From NCBI RefSeq assembly GCF_024347315.1, contig NZ_AP025460.1, forward strand, positions 124,001 to 188,000: a stretch of DNA of 64,000 bases, written 5' to 3'. A program made the translations under genes and the position numbers. The notes under the pieces are model-generated. The model was given only the letters and a program-made list of their open reading frames with translations. It did not search any database and had not been told where the DNA came from. The DNA is from Vibrio atlanticus (GTDB taxonomy: Bacteria; Pseudomonadota; Gammaproteobacteria; Enterobacterales; Vibrionaceae). Position 1 is the first letter of the stretch. The number at the start of each line of letters is the position of its first letter. Below, piece after piece: positions 18,919-29,363 of this stretch.

Positions 18919-18945
18919 ATTCGCCCAGCACTGCTGGGCGAATTC
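18919..18945. terminator. Bidirectional terminator between psiE and the sugar cluster
   Basis: AATTCGCCCAGC (18919-18930) pairs perfectly with GCTGGGCGAATT (18934-18945) around a 3-nt loop. An A-run lies to the left, so the T-run is better on the minus strand; it ends the sugar operon and probably psiE as well. Confidence 0.85.
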
Positions 18946-18976
18946 ATTTAGTAACATACTAACCTGATAAGCAGTG

Positions 18977-20395
18977 TTAGAAGTTATAGATCAGTGCGAT
19001 TTCAACACGGGAAATGTCATCACTGCTACTGCCGACTACGTCACGTGTGTAGTCGCTATCTAATGCGTAGTACATATTTAACTCAGACTTTAAGTTGCCT
19101 GTGATGTAATTATGGAATTGCAGATAGAACTGGGTGTAAGCGTATTTTTCGTCAGACTCTGCACCAAATAATACATCTTGGTTGAGTGTGTAGATTGCAT
19201 CATCTGTGTTGGCACGCCATGTCGACATAAAGCCAGCGATGATGGATTGTTTCGGCTGATACTCAATCACAGTGTAAGAACCGACCTGCATTGCGTTACC
19301 GTAAGCGCCATCATGCGCGAAACCCAGTGGGTCACCTGTCCACAAAGGGTTAAACGTGTTCACTTTGTCGCTGTTTTTATCTGAACCTGATGCGTAATGT
19401 AGGTTCAGACCTAAGCGATAGTTCCAGTCTGCTTTCCAGTTGTAGTTCAAATCGGCATAAGCCATGTAGGCTGAGATATCTTTACCTGCATGATCACCAA
19501 ATTGATAAACACCGTCGAGCATGTAACCAACCCCTTCACTCACAAAGTCATGGGCATGTAAGCCTAAAACTTGAATGTCGACGTCACCGTCTGGTGCATT
19601 AACAAAGCTTTCATTGGTGAGTTTATTACTCATTATGTAGGCTTGCATTGCCCCGAAGTCAGTTCTCCAATTAGCGAATAAGCCGGTCGATTTTTTGCCA
19701 TTGGTTTTATCATCCCAGTTGTCACCGAAGCTGCCATCTTTGTAGAGAGGGAATACTTCCTCGCCGTAGTATGCGTCAAAATTGATGCCTGCTACGCTGT
19801 ATTTTGCGCTGGCTGCATTCCAACTTGATTGAACTGGCGTTGGTTCACGGTTCATCATTTGCCATTCATTTAAGTATATTTCTTGGCGACCAAGGCGGGT
19901 ACTTAGGTATTGCTCACCGTCATCGAGTAATTTGAATTCGGTAAACAACTGGTGGAAGTCAGTACCGGCATCGTCTATTGGACCCGGACTATCGAGGTTA
20001 GTGTAATTGGTTCGAATTTCACCAAATACACGCATCCAGTCTTGGTAAGTCACATCGGTGGAGAATTGCATGCGAGTACGCAGTTCATTTTTCTTGCGGT
20101 TTTCTCCGTCGTACATGTGATTCCAACGGTTATCGACTGCGGCTTTTACATTGCCGCTAAATGAGACTTTCCAGTCACCACTGTCATCAATATCCAAGCG
20201 TTTGAGTTTTTCTGAAAAGCTTTTTTGACTTTCGTCTAGACCATCGACATAGCTCCAGTCCTCATTGGCTCTATCTCCCCAGAAGACGATAGGGTTGCGC
20301 TCAGACCAGCTTGATGTTGTATTTTCGTTTGCGTGTAGGACGCCAGAAACACAAAGAGCAAGTAAAGTAACTGCATGTTTTGTCATTGCTTTCAT
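18977..20395 (-). CDS. Outer-membrane porin, alginate-export (AlgE-like) type
   Basis: The protein starts with a signal peptide (TKHAVTLLALCVSGVLHANE) and is rich in alternating beta strands ending in aromatic residues, closing with SRVEIALIYNF and a C-terminal Phe, as in outer-membrane barrels. RTRMQFSTDVTYQDWMRVFGEIR and RLGRQEIYLNEWQMMNREPTPVQSSW match the pattern of the alginate-export porin family. I prefer the ATG at 20395 (MKAMTKH), leaving 472 residues; an ATG five codons upstream also exists. It is the last gene of the cluster, 121 bp after the PTS gene, and probably lets its substrate across the outer membrane. The real solute is unknown. Confidence 0.8.
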   Translation of the reverse strand: MKAMTKHAVTLLALCVSGVLHANENTTSSWSERNPIVFWGDRANEDWSYVDGLDESQKSFSEKLKRLDIDDSGDWKVSFSGNVKAAVDNRWNHMYDGENRKKNELRTRMQFSTDVTYQDWMRVFGEIRTNYTNLDSPGPIDDAGTDFHQLFTEFKLLDDGEQYLSTRLGRQEIYLNEWQMMNREPTPVQSSWNAASAKYSVAGINFDAYYGEEVFPLYKDGSFGDNWDDKTNGKKSTGLFANWRTDFGAMQAYIMSNKLTNESFVNAPDGDVDIQVLGLHAHDFVSEGVGYMLDGVYQFGDHAGKDISAYMAYADLNYNWKADWNYRLGLNLHYASGSDKNSDKVNTFNPLWTGDPLGFAHDGAYGNAMQVGSYTVIEYQPKQSIIAGFMSTWRANTDDAIYTLNQDVLFGAESDEKYAYTQFYLQFHNYITGNLKSELNMYYALDSDYTRDVVGSSSDDISRVEIALIYNF

Positions 20396-20516
20396 TTTTA
20401 TATTTCCCATATTTCAGGTGCACGAATCCCTTCCTGTGACTTGTAGTCACAGGAGGAATTGTCAGTTATTGGTTTCTATAGATTCGTAACAGTAGGGTTA
20501 CGGAAGTTGCGCTTAG

Positions 20517-22100
20517 CTAAGAGTCGACACCAAGGGCTTCTTTGATACCAGAGGCAATCGTAATAACGTTGGCTCCATATATCACTTGAATGCCTTTATT
20601 CATTCTGACGACACCAATTGCGTTGAGCTGTTGTTTCCAAACTTTATCGCTTGCCGTTAGTGATTCGTCATGCAGCGAAACACGCAGTCGAGTTGCACAG
20701 TTTGTCACGTTCTCAATGTTGTCAGCTCCACCCAGTGCCTTAATGATTTCAACAGGCAGTCCTTTTGAGGTCTGCTCCTTTTTCTTTTTAAAGTCTTCTT
20801 TTGAATACAGGGCGATATCACCATCTTCTTCTTCGCGACCTGGAGTTTTTGAATCAAACTTCAGGATGAAGAACTTGAATGTGTAGAAGTAAATCGCGAA
20901 GTATAGTGGGATAATCCACAATAGAGCCCAAGCATGAACCTTTTCAGGTTGTAGTAGGTTAGGCACCATAAATAGCAGCTGATTACCGTGAATTGAAACA
21001 CCCATCATTTCGGTGATCACATAAGCAAGACCATTTAGCGGAACATGCACTGCAAAGAATAGGAATGGTTGGACGAATAGGAAGGTATATTCTAGTGGCT
21101 CGGTAATACCGATAACAGCAGCCGTAAATACCGCAGGCACCATGATAGCGGCTACCTTCTTACGATTGGCTGTTTTTGCTGTTACGTACATTGCATAAGC
21201 AGCACCCGTCAAGCCACCAATTTGGATTGGAATACGACCGCTGGTAAAGTTATGTGTAATGTAGCTCGTTGCCTCTGGTGAACTCATTTGGCCATTCATG
21301 ATGTTACGAACACCTTCGTAAACAACACCATCAATCTCCATTACGCCACCAACACGAGTGTATTCAATAGGGAAGGCGATAAGGTGATGTAAGCCAAATG
21401 GCAATAAGCCTTTGTCAAATACGCCAAATAGGAAAGAGCCAAAAATACCTGAGCTAGTAATCAAGGTAGTGATGGACTGCAGTGCCCCAGCGATCGGTGG
21501 CCAAGCGTAGTAAACAAACAGCGCGATAGGCATGATAGCGAAGTAAGCAAAAATCACTACGGCACGAGGGCCTGAGAAGAAGCTCAAGAGTGCAGGCATT
21601 TCGAATTTGTAGTAACGGTTGTGGATCCAAGCCGTAATACAACCAACAAGAATACCGCTAAAGATCCCCATGTTGTAAGCGAAGATACCTAAAGACTCAC
21701 CCCATAAAGAGTTGAAGTTTTGCGCTGCTACTTTGTCGTAGCCAGCATCATTCATTAATGACGCAACGCTTGTAGTTTCTTGAGTCCATCCGTGAAATGC
21801 AGCGATCGATCCGATAGCGACGTTGAAACACATGAACATGGTAAAGCCAGTGAAGGCTGCCCAACCTTTTTCAGATTTCGCCAGCGCGAACGCTAGACCA
21901 ATCGCAAAGAAAGGCGGTAGATTGCGCATGACCATCAAGCCAAGATCTAACATCAGCTTAAAGAATGCCCAAATAACAGAGTCGGTAGCAGACATTTGGT
22001 TTACAACACCAGCGCCCACACCAATAAATATACCTGCGATAACCAGTACGATGATGGATACCATCATACCTCCAGCAAGTGCTTGAACCTTATCTCTCAT
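20517..22100 (-). CDS. PTS sugar transporter, EIICB fusion
   Basis: This permease phosphorylates its sugar during uptake. Residues 1-400 are a glucose/maltose/GlcNAc-superfamily EIIC domain with about ten membrane helices and typical motifs GLLPFGLHHLIAFP and GITEPLEYTFLFV. After a charged linker (about 405-440) comes an EIIB domain with the phosphorylated Cys468 in NVTNCATRLRVSL. No EIIA domain or gene is nearby, so the general glucose EIIA (Crr) must serve. It follows the M20 peptidase gene by 9 bp with a good ribosome site (TAGGAG). The substrate cannot be read from sequence; the enzymes upstream point to a pentose- or pentitol-related compound. Confidence 0.9.
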   Translation of the reverse strand: MRDKVQALAGGMMVSIIVLVIAGIFIGVGAGVVNQMSATDSVIWAFFKLMLDLGLMVMRNLPPFFAIGLAFALAKSEKGWAAFTGFTMFMCFNVAIGSIAAFHGWTQETTSVASLMNDAGYDKVAAQNFNSLWGESLGIFAYNMGIFSGILVGCITAWIHNRYYKFEMPALLSFFSGPRAVVIFAYFAIMPIALFVYYAWPPIAGALQSITTLITSSGIFGSFLFGVFDKGLLPFGLHHLIAFPIEYTRVGGVMEIDGVVYEGVRNIMNGQMSSPEATSYITHNFTSGRIPIQIGGLTGAAYAMYVTAKTANRKKVAAIMVPAVFTAAVIGITEPLEYTFLFVQPFLFFAVHVPLNGLAYVITEMMGVSIHGNQLLFMVPNLLQPEKVHAWALLWIIPLYFAIYFYTFKFFILKFDSKTPGREEEDGDIALYSKEDFKKKKEQTSKGLPVEIIKALGGADNIENVTNCATRLRVSLHDESLTASDKVWKQQLNAIGVVRMNKGIQVIYGANVITIASGIKEALGVDS

Positions 22101-22109
22101 AATTTACTC

Positions 22110-23540
22110 CTAAAGTGATATGAGAACTTTCACGTATATTGTTATTGCTCTTTTTAATGACTCGAGGCTGAGCCTTTCATTGGGCTCATGGACACGAGTC
22201 ACATCACCAGGAAAAGTAGGTCCGAATGCCACACCATTGTTTAGCGCGCGCGCGTAAGAAGCTGCACCTTTGCTAAAGCATTGAGCGTCCATTTTGGTAA
22301 CTTCGGAATAAGCTTTTCCCATTGCTTGGATAAGTTCACTTTCGGGTGAGAGGTAAGATAGAGGTAAGTACTGGTGTTCAATCAATCTCACTCCGTATTG
22401 TTGGGATACATACTGGAGTTGGGTACGAGCTTGATCGATAGTCAGTCCTTTAGGAAACCGAAAATCAAAATCCAAGTTGTAGCCATGTTGATTCAAATTG
22501 AGGGAGGAGACACAGCATGTAGTCGACCCCATTTCATTATCTTGGTGTGCTAGCCCTAATTTCGAAGCATCATTGGAATCACTAAAACACGCGTCTAGTA
22601 AATCAATTAAATTTCGAGAGTTAGTGTCTAACCCTTCAACATGTCGCATGTGACGAACAAACTGATCCATACAGTTATCGACCTTATGCGGGTTGCGAGA
22701 TTTCTCCCACGGCGTTGACAACTCAACGCAGTACAACTCCTTTTGTTGGTGGTTATCACTTTGTGCCACATTGGCAAGAGTGACCGTTGCTGAAGCTTCA
22801 AATGTTGCTGCTACTTCAGCCGCTTTTTCTCCTGTCAGATAAATCGATAATTGATAGCAGGTGGATGTTCTGTCACGCTCACTTTCAATGCTTACGATCT
22901 GACAAGTTCCTAGGTCATTGTGAGTTGGGAATTCTCGTTGTAATGACGCATACAGGATACCTTTTTCTCCATTAACGATTGGGAAGTCGCCATCTGGAGA
23001 GAAACCATAATCCGGTTGAGGGTTATGATTAAAATAATGTTCTACACATTCCCAAGTTGTCTCTTCTGCGCCGCCGATGATCACTCTTATTTTTTTGTCG
23101 AGTGTTACATCAAGCGCTTTAAACATCTTGAGAATATACAGACTGGCCATTAACGGGCCTTTGTTGTCGGTAACGCCTCGTCCTAATAAGTCATCACCGT
23201 GTTGGTGCATCTCAAATGCAGGTGTCAACCACGCGTTTAAATCACCAGCTTCGACTACGTCAACATGATGTAATATGCCTATTTCTTGTGAGCCTTCGCC
23301 ATAGCTGATGTCCAAGGCATAACCATCATGATCACGGACTTCAAACCCTTCTCGTTTCGCCCAATTAATTAGAAAATTGAATGCGTTTCTAATTGGTAAA
23401 CCAAAAGGAGCACTAGGTGAACAGCTACTGATATCACGTACAGACGGAATAGCAATTAGCTCAGATAGATCACGCGTAAACGTTTCAATATTTGAATCAA
23501 AATAGCGCAGTGTTTGAGCTGAAAAATTGCTTTCCGTCAT
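22110..23540 (-). CDS. M20-family dipeptidase, PepV/Sapep-like
   Basis: This 476-residue protein is a metallopeptidase of the M20A group. Metal ligands are visible in GILHHVDVVEAG (His and the catalytic Asp), LLGRGVTDNKGP (bridging Asp), IGGAEETTWECVEHYF (catalytic and binding Glu) and GFSPDGDFPIVNGEKG (Asp). The order and spacing fit PepV and Sapep dipeptidases, with a long insert holding the dimer/lid domain. A peptidase inside a sugar-phosphate operon is unusual. It could free a sugar or amine from an amino-acid conjugate, or act on an N-acyl group; that is speculation from location. Confidence 0.88.
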   Translation of the reverse strand: MTESNFSAQTLRYFDSNIETFTRDLSELIAIPSVRDISSCSPSAPFGLPIRNAFNFLINWAKREGFEVRDHDGYALDISYGEGSQEIGILHHVDVVEAGDLNAWLTPAFEMHQHGDDLLGRGVTDNKGPLMASLYILKMFKALDVTLDKKIRVIIGGAEETTWECVEHYFNHNPQPDYGFSPDGDFPIVNGEKGILYASLQREFPTHNDLGTCQIVSIESERDRTSTCYQLSIYLTGEKAAEVAATFEASATVTLANVAQSDNHQQKELYCVELSTPWEKSRNPHKVDNCMDQFVRHMRHVEGLDTNSRNLIDLLDACFSDSNDASKLGLAHQDNEMGSTTCCVSSLNLNQHGYNLDFDFRFPKGLTIDQARTQLQYVSQQYGVRLIEHQYLPLSYLSPESELIQAMGKAYSEVTKMDAQCFSKGAASYARALNNGVAFGPTFPGDVTRVHEPNERLSLESLKRAITIYVKVLISL

Positions 23541-23620
23541 GTTTTATTCCTAAATTATCCTTACTGACATGCTTGTAAATAGACTTGCAAGCGAGGTCTC
23601 ATTTTGATTATAAATCCCAG

Positions 23621-24334
23621 CTATTGAACGTGTTGCTTTGATAATAAATACGTACCTTCTGCATTCGAAAAAGCCATGGAATCGGCCGTTCTTTGCGCGA
23701 AAATACCGTTCTCGACGACGCCAGGAATAGCGTTAATTTGGAGTTCTAATCGCTTTGGTTCAGCGATGTCCAAATGAGCAACATCGAGAATGATATTGCC
23801 GTTATCAGTGGTGCAGTCTTGGCGCAACGTCGGGTGTCCACCAAGGCTTTGTAAGGCATTAAACACAGCGGTTTGTGCGGCAGGTAAAACCTCTACAGGG
23901 AGTGGAAACTTTCCGAGTTGAGTGACCAATCGACCGCTATCTGCGATGGTGATGAAGCTTAGAGCAAGCGTCGCGAGTACTTTTTCACGAGCCAGTGCTG
24001 CACCACCACCTTTCACGGTCATGCCGGTTGTAAGACCTTCATCAATGCCATCAATGTAGAAATCAACACGGCCACATTCAGATATGGATATCTCATTCAG
24101 CCCTGCAGAGGATAAAGCTCGACTTGAGCGAACCGAACTGGATACGCAGTGAGCAAACTCAGCGCCACTTTCTTTCAATAGTTGAATGAATACTTCAACT
24201 GTTGCACCTGTGCCGATACCAATCACGCTAGAAGGTGTTAGCGTTTTTAGGACTTGCTCTAAGGCTACTTTTGCAGCCTTAGTTCGCAGGCAGTCTTGGC
24301 TTTGGTTTTCAATAAAGCGTTGTGCCATGCTCAT
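23621..24334 (-). CDS. rpiA: Ribose-5-phosphate isomerase A
   Basis: RpiA interconverts ribose 5-phosphate and ribulose 5-phosphate. The 237-residue protein has the GIGTGATVEVFIQLL phosphate loop (GTGST-like), the YIDGIDEGLT motif with the catalytic Asp pair, and KGGGAALAREKV with the catalytic Lys and Glu. It lacks little relative to the usual 219 residues and has a short N-terminal extension. It starts one base after the tkt stop codon, so the two are translationally coupled. It is likely a second, cluster-specific copy, since a housekeeping rpiA is expected elsewhere. Confidence 0.9.
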   Translation of the reverse strand: MSMAQRFIENQSQDCLRTKAAKVALEQVLKTLTPSSVIGIGTGATVEVFIQLLKESGAEFAHCVSSSVRSSRALSSAGLNEISISECGRVDFYIDGIDEGLTTGMTVKGGGAALAREKVLATLALSFITIADSGRLVTQLGKFPLPVEVLPAAQTAVFNALQSLGGHPTLRQDCTTDNGNIILDVAHLDIAEPKRLELQINAIPGVVENGIFAQRTADSMAFSNAEGTYLLSKQHVQ

Positions 24335-24335
24335 A

Positions 24336-26330
24336 TTACTTCTCCAGAACCGCTAGGGATTTTTCAACGATGTTTTCAACCGTAAATCCAAACATTTCGA
24401 AGAGTTGTTCTGCTGGTGCTGATTCACCAAAGCTTGTCATTCCCACAATGTCGCCGTGTAGCCCGACATACTTGAACCAGTAGTCACGGATACCTGCCTC
24501 TATGGCAACTCGTGCTGTCACATGGCTTGGTAAAACCTGTTCCTTGTATTCCGCGCTTTGTGCGTCAAAAATATCGGTGGCCGGCATTGAAACTACGCGG
24601 CAGCGAATATGGCTGAGTTGTGCTTTTGCTTCCATGGCAAGTGCCACTTCAGAGCCGGTTGCAATCAAAATAAGTTGTGGTTCGCCTTCACAGTCAGAAA
24701 GGATGTATCCACCTTTCGCTACATTGGAAAGCGTGTCTTGATCACGCTCGAATTGAACAAGATTCTGGCGAGAGAAAATCAATGACGTTGGACCATCAAA
24801 ACGTTCGATAGCAGACTTCCAAGCCACCGCGGTTTCTACTTGGTCGCAAGGACGCCAAGTGCTCATGTTTGGGGTAAGTCGAAGCGATGCGATTTGTTCA
24901 ACCGGTTGGTGTGTCGGACCATCTTCCCCCAAACCGATAGAGTCATGGGTATAAACGAAGATACTGCGTTGCTTCATTAGTGCTGCCATACGAAGCGCGT
25001 TACGAGCGTACTCCATGAACATCAAGAACGTACCGCCGTATGGGATAAAGCCTCCATGCAACGCCACGCCATTCATCATTGCAGACATCGCAAATTCACG
25101 AACGCCGTAACTCAAGTAGTTTCCTGACGCATCTTGAGCGGTAATTGCTTTTGAGCCTGACCAGTTAGTTAAGTTTGAAGGGGTTAAATCGGCAGAACCT
25201 CCCAAAAACTCTGGCAGTAATGGTCCGAATGCTTCAATAGTATTTTGTGATGCTTTGCGAGTCGCGATGGTTTGTGGATTCGCTTGCAAAGTCTGGATTA
25301 GGTCTTGAGTGTGCTGATCCCAATTTTCAGGTAATAGGTTCTGGCTACGACGCAAAAACTCAGCGGCTAATTCTGGGTGCGCCTCTTGATAAGCATTGAA
25401 ACGTGTTTGCCAATCATCTTCATTGCTTTGTCCTTTCTCTTTCCCATCCCATGCTTGGTATACATCTTGAGGAATTTCAAATTCAGGATGGTCCCAGCCG
25501 AGGTTGAGTCGAACCAATGCGACTTCATCAGCACCTAACGGAGCACCATGACAGTCATGACTGGCTGACTTGTTTGGTGAGCCAAAACCAATCACGGTTT
25601 TGCAGCAAATTAAGGTTGGTTTATCTGTTACGGCTTTAGCTTCAGTAATCGCTTTGTGAATATCATCAGCGTTATGACCATCAACATCAGCAATAACATG
25701 CCAACCGTAGGCTTCAAAACGTTTTGGTGTGTCATCAGAGAACCAGCCGTCGACTTCGCCATCAATCGAAATGCCATTGTCATCCCAAAAAACGACCAGT
25801 TTCCCTAGTCCAAGCGTACCGGCAAGTGAACATGCTTCATGAGAAATACCTTCCATCATGCAGCCGTCGCCCATGAACACGTAGGTGTGGTGATCAACAA
25901 TGTCGTGGCCTTCACGGTTGAACTGTTCAGCCAGCACTTTTTCAGCCAAAGCCATGCCGACACCGTTGGTGATGCCTTGTCCTAATGGGCCGGTAGTGGT
26001 TTCAATACCTGGAGCGTAACCGTATTCAGGGTGACCTGCGGTTTTACTGTGTAATTGACGGAAAGATTTGATGTCATCCATTGATAGCTCGTAACCAGAT
26101 AGGTGTAACAAGCTATAGATAAGCATTGAGCCATGGCCATTCGACAAGATAAAACGGTCGCGGTCGGCCCAGTTAGGGTTGCTCGGATTGTGTTTTAGAA
26201 AATCACGCCATAGAACTTCAGCGATATCGGCCATGCCCATCGGTGCTCCGGGGTGGCCCGAGCCTGCTTTTTGTACAGCGTCCATGCTTAGAACGCGAAT
26301 AGCGTCGGCTAATTTAGTTCGTGTAATCAT
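24336..26330 (-). CDS. tkt: Transketolase
   Basis: Transketolase moves two-carbon units between sugar phosphates using thiamine diphosphate. The 664-residue protein shows the full family pattern: [32 protein letters not shown] at the N-terminus, the diphosphate site [16 protein letters not shown] and [13 protein letters not shown], the pyrimidine-domain [16 protein letters not shown] with [16 protein letters not shown], and a C-terminal domain with [13 protein letters not shown]. It lies between tal and rpiA in one unit. It is probably a dedicated copy in addition to a housekeeping tkt. Confidence 0.95.
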   Translation of the reverse strand: MITRTKLADAIRVLSMDAVQKAGSGHPGAPMGMADIAEVLWRDFLKHNPSNPNWADRDRFILSNGHGSMLIYSLLHLSGYELSMDDIKSFRQLHSKTAGHPEYGYAPGIETTTGPLGQGITNGVGMALAEKVLAEQFNREGHDIVDHHTYVFMGDGCMMEGISHEACSLAGTLGLGKLVVFWDDNGISIDGEVDGWFSDDTPKRFEAYGWHVIADVDGHNADDIHKAITEAKAVTDKPTLICCKTVIGFGSPNKSASHDCHGAPLGADEVALVRLNLGWDHPEFEIPQDVYQAWDGKEKGQSNEDDWQTRFNAYQEAHPELAAEFLRRSQNLLPENWDQHTQDLIQTLQANPQTIATRKASQNTIEAFGPLLPEFLGGSADLTPSNLTNWSGSKAITAQDASGNYLSYGVREFAMSAMMNGVALHGGFIPYGGTFLMFMEYARNALRMAALMKQRSIFVYTHDSIGLGEDGPTHQPVEQIASLRLTPNMSTWRPCDQVETAVAWKSAIERFDGPTSLIFSRQNLVQFERDQDTLSNVAKGGYILSDCEGEPQLILIATGSEVALAMEAKAQLSHIRCRVVSMPATDIFDAQSAEYKEQVLPSHVTARVAIEAGIRDYWFKYVGLHGDIVGMTSFGESAPAEQLFEMFGFTVENIVEKSLAVLEK

Positions 26331-26340
26331 TATGCTTCTC

Positions 26341-27294
26341 CTACAGGCGTGCTTCGATCATGGTTTCTAACTTGCCTTGATCGACTGCAAAGTTACGGAT
26401 GCCTTCGGCGAGCTTTTCTGTTGCCATCGGGTCTTGGTTCATCTCCCAGCGGAACTGTGCTTCAGTCATAGCTGTTGGTGTCTCTTTGATGGTGTCACGG
26501 TCGGCAAAGAGTAGGCGCTCAACAGAGCCTTCTTGTGCTGCAAGTTGGTCTAAAATTGCAGGGCCTATGGTCAAACGGTCACAGCCCGCTAATGCTAGGA
26601 CTTCATCGGCATTGCGGAAGCTCGCGCCCATCACAACCGTGTTGTAGCCATGATCTTTGTAGTAGTTGTAAATTTCAGAGACTGAAACGACACCAGGATC
26701 TTCATGAGGAAGGTACTCTTTTTTATCGGTATTGGTTTTGTACCAATCTAGGATACGACCGACAAAAGGTGAGATTAAGAAAACACCGGCTTCTGCACAG
26801 GCTTTGGCTTGTGCAAAGTTGAACAGCAGCGTTAGGTTGCAGTTGATGCCTTCTTTCTCTAGCTCTTGAGCTGCTCGAATGCCTTCCCAAGTTGACGCTA
26901 ACTTAATTAGGATTCGGTCGTTACTGATGCCAGCTTCGTTATACATGCCGATAAGCTTACGAGCTTTTGCCAAGCTTGCGACTCTGTCGAATGACATACG
27001 AGCGTCGACTTCTGTTGAGATGCGCCCCGGTACCGTTTTTAGAATTTCTAAACCAATGTTGACCGCCAGTTTGTCTCCAGCGTCGATCAACTGTTGTGAT
27101 TTGTCGTTGCTTTGTGCTTTTGCCCAAGTGATCGCATCGGCGATTAAGTGATCGTATTGCGGCATTTCTGCGGCTTTTAGTACTAGAGATGGGTTGGTTG
27201 TGGCGTCTTCAGGTTGAAATGCAGCAATAGCATCAATATCACCTGTGTCGGCAACGACAGTGGTGTGCTTTTTCAGTTGTTCTAATTTATTCAT
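26341..27294 (-). CDS. tal: Transaldolase
   Basis: Transaldolase moves a dihydroxyacetone unit between sugar phosphates. The 317-residue protein matches class Tal[28 protein letters not shown] near the start, VDARMSFD, the Schiff-base lysine in [12 protein letters not shown] and the late motif [31 protein letters not shown]. Its ATG overlaps the stop codon of the HAD phosphatase gene by 4 bp, so the two are coupled; tkt follows after 10 bp. Confidence 0.95.
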   Translation of the reverse strand: MNKLEQLKKHTTVVADTGDIDAIAAFQPEDATTNPSLVLKAAEMPQYDHLIADAITWAKAQSNDKSQQLIDAGDKLAVNIGLEILKTVPGRISTEVDARMSFDRVASLAKARKLIGMYNEAGISNDRILIKLASTWEGIRAAQELEKEGINCNLTLLFNFAQAKACAEAGVFLISPFVGRILDWYKTNTDKKEYLPHEDPGVVSVSEIYNYYKDHGYNTVVMGASFRNADEVLALAGCDRLTIGPAILDQLAAQEGSVERLLFADRDTIKETPTAMTEAQFRWEMNQDPMATEKLAEGIRNFAVDQGKLETMIEARL

Positions 27295-28034
27295 CGTTCA
27301 TTCTCGGTAAGTTGGTTTATCAATTGCAGTAGCGTTTGATCATTCATCGAACTCAGCACCACGTTGGCTAGCGAGACATCGAGGTGACGAGTGAGCAAAT
27401 TGGTTACTGCAACTGTTGGTATTCCTGCCGATCGAGCCGCCATAATTCCAGGAGGGGAATCTTCGAAAGCGATGGCTTGATGGGCAGATACACCGAGTTG
27501 TTCTAATGCCGCTAAATACACATCGGGATGTGGTTTCCGTCTATCTGAGGCAATGTCTTCTGCTCCGATAAAACAGTCAAAATAGGGTGTAAGGTTCAAA
27601 CGATTCAGAATTGGCATGTAATGTTCAGCCTCTGAGCTGGTGGCCAGTGCAATGCTCAATGAGTGTGATTTAGCAAAGTCTAGATACTGACGGACACCTT
27701 CTCGTTCTGTTATTGAAGCAATTAATTGGTAGGCATGAGCGATCACTCGATCGCGAATTTGTGAATCGGACAGCTTTTGATTCGACGCTTTGTTGAATAG
27801 TTGATAAAGGTAGGTTGCTGGCGCTGAGCTCCCAACTAGGCCAGCAACCTGGAGTGGCGAAACTTCAACGCCGTATGGTTTTAACAAAGCCTCCCAGGCT
27901 TTGAACATACAGGTTTCGGTATCGACGAGAAGGCCATCGAAGTCAAAGACCAACGCTTTCAGGTTACTGGCAATGAATTCCTCTCTTTCCAATTTCAAAG
28001 CTGTATGACCTAAAGTGTTGTTCTTGCACTCCAT
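27291..28034 (-). CDS. HAD-family sugar-phosphate phosphatase or mutase
   Basis: The protein belongs to the beta-phosphoglucomutase-like subfamily of HAD enzymes. Motif I is [12 protein letters not shown] (nucleophile and acid Asp), a helical cap follows (residues about 40-105), motif II is [11 protein letters not shown], motif III lies near [10 protein letters not shown] and motif IV is [15 protein letters not shown]. Its length of 247 residues is typical. The place in the operon, overlapping tal, suggests a phosphorylated pentose or pentitol as substrate; the sequence does not tell which. Confidence 0.85.
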   Translation of the reverse strand: MECKNNTLGHTALKLEREEFIASNLKALVFDFDGLLVDTETCMFKAWEALLKPYGVEVSPLQVAGLVGSSAPATYLYQLFNKASNQKLSDSQIRDRVIAHAYQLIASITEREGVRQYLDFAKSHSLSIALATSSEAEHYMPILNRLNLTPYFDCFIGAEDIASDRRKPHPDVYLAALEQLGVSAHQAIAFEDSPPGIMAARSAGIPTVAVTNLLTRHLDVSLANVVLSSMNDQTLLQLINQLTENER

Positions 28035-28087
28035 GTTTCAATCTCCATTTTCTTTAATTATGACAAACGTGAATTTGTGACTGTCGC

Positions 28088-29248
28088 TTATTCAACCAAA
28101 CTGGCCTGCAATACTTTTTTCATTTCTTCACCACTGGTTAGTGGTAGATCAAAGCAAAAAGCCGGCTCCAACTTTTGAACATCTTCTTTGGTGACACCTA
28201 CTTGAGTTAAGTTCGATTCAAGACCGATACGTTCAAGGAATTTCACAAGAGCAGCCGCTAATGATTGAGCTTTTTCTTCGGTACTTCCCACAGCACCAAA
28301 TAACTCAGCCACTTGAGCAAATCTCTCTGGTTGCTTGCGCCATTGAAGTTGTACATAAGCTGGATAAACCACTGCGAGTGTTAATCCATGTGGTAGGTTT
28401 GTTTTGCTACTACCTAAGATTTCGCCTAAAGGGTGTGGTGCCCCCGCACCGCCATTAGCTAGCGAGATCCCGCCAAGTGTGTCTGCTTTCGCGAGTTGGC
28501 AGCGGCCATGTAAATTTGCGCCGTTGTCGACAACACTCGGTAGGTGATCAATGACAAGCTTCATTGCTTCTAACGCCATACCATCAACAAATGGAGATGG
28601 TCGAGTACCCGTAAATGATTCAAACGCATGTGAAAAAGCATCAAATCCGGTCATAGCTGTCATACGTGGAGGCAGTGTCAGCATGAGCTCTGGATCGATT
28701 AACGCTTCACAAGGGAAAAATTCAGGGTGAAACAGTGTTAGCTTTGCATGTTGCTCAAGGTCGGTAATCACTGCCGCTTGCGTCACTTGAGAGCCAGTTC
28801 CCGATGTTGTAGGTACAGCGATCAAAGGTACGACTTTCGCGGGTAGTGGGTTGACGTCCCCAAACGGTGAATCATAAGTGGCAAACCAATGGGCCCAATC
28901 TAGAGACTCTGCATTGATCGTTGCCGAAATGATTTTTGCTGTATCAATCGATGAACCACCACCAATGGCCAAAACCACATCACAGTTATTTCCGATGGCC
29001 ACTTGGCGGCCAAGTTCAACGACGGTTGTAGGCGGATTCGGTACGACACCATCAAAATGAGTCACTTCAATTCCTTGCTCTGAAAGCAAAGTAAAAATGC
29101 GGTCATAGGCTGGCTTTACTGCATCAAAAATAGGTTCGGATACTACTAGGCAACGTGTGCCATATTGAGCGATAAGCTGACCTATTTTCTGAATCTCACC
29201 CGCACCAAAGGTTAGCTTGGTCGGTTGATAGTGTTGAAACTGTGTCAT
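28088..29248 (-). CDS. Iron-containing alcohol dehydrogenase
   Basis: The 386-residue protein is a group III (Fe-ADH) NAD(P)-dependent dehydrogenase. The nucleotide-binding loop is AIGGGSSIDTAK, the second loop is VPTTSGTGSQVTQAAVI, and metal ligands lie in TGFDAFSHAFESFTG, GGAGAPHPLGEILG and LPHGLTLAVVYPAY. In this cluster it most likely oxidises a sugar alcohol or its phosphate to a ketose for entry into the pentose-phosphate set. That substrate is inferred from neighbours, not from the protein. Confidence 0.9.
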   Translation of the reverse strand: MTQFQHYQPTKLTFGAGEIQKIGQLIAQYGTRCLVVSEPIFDAVKPAYDRIFTLLSEQGIEVTHFDGVVPNPPTTVVELGRQVAIGNNCDVVLAIGGGSSIDTAKIISATINAESLDWAHWFATYDSPFGDVNPLPAKVVPLIAVPTTSGTGSQVTQAAVITDLEQHAKLTLFHPEFFPCEALIDPELMLTLPPRMTAMTGFDAFSHAFESFTGTRPSPFVDGMALEAMKLVIDHLPSVVDNGANLHGRCQLAKADTLGGISLANGGAGAPHPLGEILGSSKTNLPHGLTLAVVYPAYVQLQWRKQPERFAQVAELFGAVGSTEEKAQSLAAALVKFLERIGLESNLTQVGVTKEDVQKLEPAFCFDLPLTSGEEMKKVLQASLVE

Positions 29249-29363
29249 GGTTTAATCCTTGGTAGTGGTGCCAAACCCGAGCATAGAGGGGGGTAGGTTT
29301 AGCACCGTTATTTCTAGATTGCTGTGGCGCATCGATTCGATAGAAACTGCGCTAGGCAATTAC

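Noticed and set aside
20517..22100. Assignment of the EIICB as a glucose-specific PtsG
   Set aside because: The superfamily is right, but the operon partners are pentose-phosphate enzymes and no specificity residue can be read, so no sugar is named.
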